A stretch of 6,789 nt of DNA from Solirubrobacteraceae bacterium. Its GTDB lineage: Bacteria > Actinomycetota > Thermoleophilia > Solirubrobacterales > Solirubrobacteraceae. The position numbers were made by a program, and so were the translations under genes. Below the pieces are notes generated by a model that did no database searches, was not told the DNA's origin, and was given only the letters and a program-made list of their open reading frames with translations. Of this stretch, positions 5,521-6,789 are shown piece after piece. The DNA is taken from NCBI GenBank assembly GCA_030038955.1, contig JASHQV010000311.1, forward strand, positions 1 to 6,789. Direction: 5' to 3'. Each line of letters starts with the position of its first letter. Position 1 is the stretch's first letter.

Positions 5521-6789
5521 GTCGGCGAGCATCGCGCTGACCGGTCGGTCGCTGCGCAGAACCAGGTGATCGTCCGCCGTCAGCTCGTCGAGCGGGGACC
5601 AGTCCCCCAGCGAAGCCTCGACCACCGCTGCGCTGGCGTCGGAGACGCGGGACGGGTCCTGATCGCGGACCAGCGAGCGTCGGCGCAGCACCTGGCGTGG
5701 CGCGCGGCACTCCACCGCGTACCAGTGAGACCCGAACTCGGCGGTGAACGCGCGCCGATCCTCGACGTGTCGGAAGGTGGCGTCGACCAACGCCCCACCG
5801 GCCTGCTCGAGCGCTTGCCGCGCCCGCCGGCCGAGCTCCGCATAGGTGCGCCGGTTGTAAGAAGGGGTGTAATGAGCGCGGCCGGCGCGCTCGATCGGCG
5901 CGACCCCTGCCAGTTGCTTGCGGATCTGATCAGAGCTCAGCACCGGCAGCCCGGAGCGGTCGCCGAGTCGCTTCGCGAGGTGCGATTTGCCGCTGGCCGG
6001 AAGCCCGCAGATCACGAGCGTGATTGGCTGCCGGGCGCGCCACGTCAGTCGCTCTGCCACCTCCAACAGCCGCCGAGCGTGCGTCACCAGCTGCCCGCGC
6101 CGCTCACCCTCGACCTCAGCCGCCGCCACGAAGCTCACCTTCGCGCGCACGAGCGCGCGGTGGATCGCGAACATCGCCACGAGCGCCTCGTCGCCGCAGT
6201 CGCCGCCGGCTTCGCGGTAGCCCCCGAGCAGCGACGCCACCAGCTCCTCCGCGCCTGCCTCAGTCAGCTCCATCACGAGAAAGCTGAGCTCATCGGCCAG
6301 ATCGAGTGTGCGCAGCGCAGGATCGAACTCGACGCAGTCGACGATCTCCACCGGGTCGCCCAGCAGGATGTGCTCGGCGCGCACGTCTCCGTGGACCTCC
6401 CTGACCAAGCCTCGACCGGCTCGTTCGGTGAGCTCCGGCGCGCGTGCGCGAACGAGCATGATCAGGGAGCGCCAGATCGTGCGGATCCGGTCTCGAACCC
6501 GGTCATCCTCGACCAGATCCAGCAGCTCGAGCGCGTTGCGATCGAGCTCACGCTCGGTGGCGTGGGCCACCGGGGCCTCGCCGGCTCGTGCCGGGCAGCT
6601 GGCGTGAAACTCCGCTAGGCGGGCGCCGACGCGACGCAGCTGCGCCCCGGTGGCAGCACCGTTCCGCAACCTGGCGGCCAGCGTGTCCGCCTCGCGGTAG
6701 CGCCGCATCTCGACCACGTAATCGATCGCCTGCTCGTGATCGAGACCGGCGAACGCGACGCCGTCGTGATCGGGGATCACCGAGCGGAC
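5479..6789 (-). CDS. APH-like phosphotransferase fused to AAA P-loop kinase, N-terminus off the window
   Basis: At least 436 aa; the frame is open through the right edge, and family members carry more N-terminal APH sequence, so the GTG at 6780 is not the real start. Residues below count from 6780. The N-terminal part is an aminoglycoside-phosphotransferase-like fold: VVEMRRY (22-28), catalytic loop HGDVRAEH (130-137), metal-binding region IVDCVEFD (146-153). The canonical loop Asn is His137. The C-terminal part is a P-loop kinase: Walker A GLPASGKS (259-266), LSSDQIRKQLAG (281-292), and VDATF (332-336). The layout matches the 'bifunctional aminoglycoside phosphotransferase/ATP-binding protein' family, including DosR-regulated Rv2004c of M. 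tuberculosis, which sits beside stress protein Rv2005c. Substrate is unknown; antibiotic resistance is not implied. It is convergent with the stress gene, its TGA (5479-5481) lying inside that gene. Confidence 0.9.
   Translation of the reverse strand, partial: VRSVIPDHDGVAFAGLDHEQAIDYVVEMRRYREADTLAARLRNGAATGAQLRRVGARLAEFHASCPARAGEAPVAHATERELDRNALELLDLVEDDRVRDRIRTIWRSLIMLVRARAPELTERAGRGLVREVHGDVRAEHILLGDPVEIVDCVEFDPALRTLDLADELSFLVMELTEAGAEELVASLLGGYREAGGDCGDEALVAMFAIHRALVRAKVSFVAAAEVEGERRGQLVTHARRLLEVAERLTWRARQPITLVICGLPASGKSHLAKRLGDRSGLPVLSSDQIRKQLAGVAPIERAGRAHYTPSYNRRTYAELGRRARQALEQAGGALVDATFRHVEDRRAFTAEFGSHWYAVECRAPRQVLRRRSLVRDQDPSRVSDASAAVVEASLGDWSPLDELTADDHLVLRSDRPVSAMLADLTALLDRRLLNGA

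Noticed and set aside
5566..6618. A 350-codon plus-strand frame opposite the APH/AAA kinase.
   Set aside because: The minus-strand frame has clear kinase motifs. The plus frame is its mirror and has no recognisable features.
5479..6789. An antibiotic-resistance phosphotransferase.
   Set aside because: The APH-like domain is fused to a P-loop kinase and sits beside a stress protein, as in the chromosomal family of unknown substrate. Nothing indicates drug modification.

Overview
The window is GC-rich, with G or C at most third codon positions. It carries a formate dehydrogenase catalytic subunit, a tandem universal stress protein, and a fused phosphotransferase/P-loop kinase of the type found beside stress proteins in actinobacteria. 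I infer an actinobacterial chromosome, possibly of the Solirubrobacterales/Thermoleophilia kind, but the phylum call is an inference from gene types and composition. I see no RNA genes, insertion sequences, CRISPR arrays, phage genes or integration scars.

Layout, left to right. (1) Positions 1-2218, + strand: the last 27 codons of an iron-sulfur protein with a CxxxCP cluster motif, a 32-nt gap holding a strong Shine-Dalgarno, then a complete 699-aa molybdopterin formate dehydrogenase with cysteine (not selenocysteine) at the active site. These two form an operon whose earlier genes lie off the left edge. (2) Positions 2334-3364, - strand: a GNAT N-acetyltransferase and a 105-aa UBP-type zinc-finger protein, facing fdhF tail to tail. 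(3) Positions 3558-5520, + strand: an MmcQ/YjbR-family protein, an XRE-type helix-turn-helix protein that looks like an antitoxin without a toxin, and a tandem universal stress protein. Inverted repeats precede the last two. (4) Positions 5479-6789, - strand: most of an APH-like/AAA P-loop kinase whose N-terminus lies beyond the right edge. Its 3' end overlaps that of the stress protein by 42 bp.

How the genes may work together. The Fe-S protein and formate dehydrogenase would oxidise formate and pass on electrons. The stress protein and fused kinase resemble the neighbouring M. tuberculosis dormancy genes Rv2005c and Rv2004c, so that pair may belong to a low-oxygen or energy-stress programme. 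Nothing in the sequence directly ties the two halves together. The genes between them look like ordinary single-gene housekeeping or accessory loci.

I did not find an obvious new multi-gene system. The points most worth a second look are the apparent split of the formate dehydrogenase Fe-S module into its own gene, the ubiquitin-type zinc finger, the odd 5' end of the helix-turn-helix gene, and the palindromes before the stress protein.
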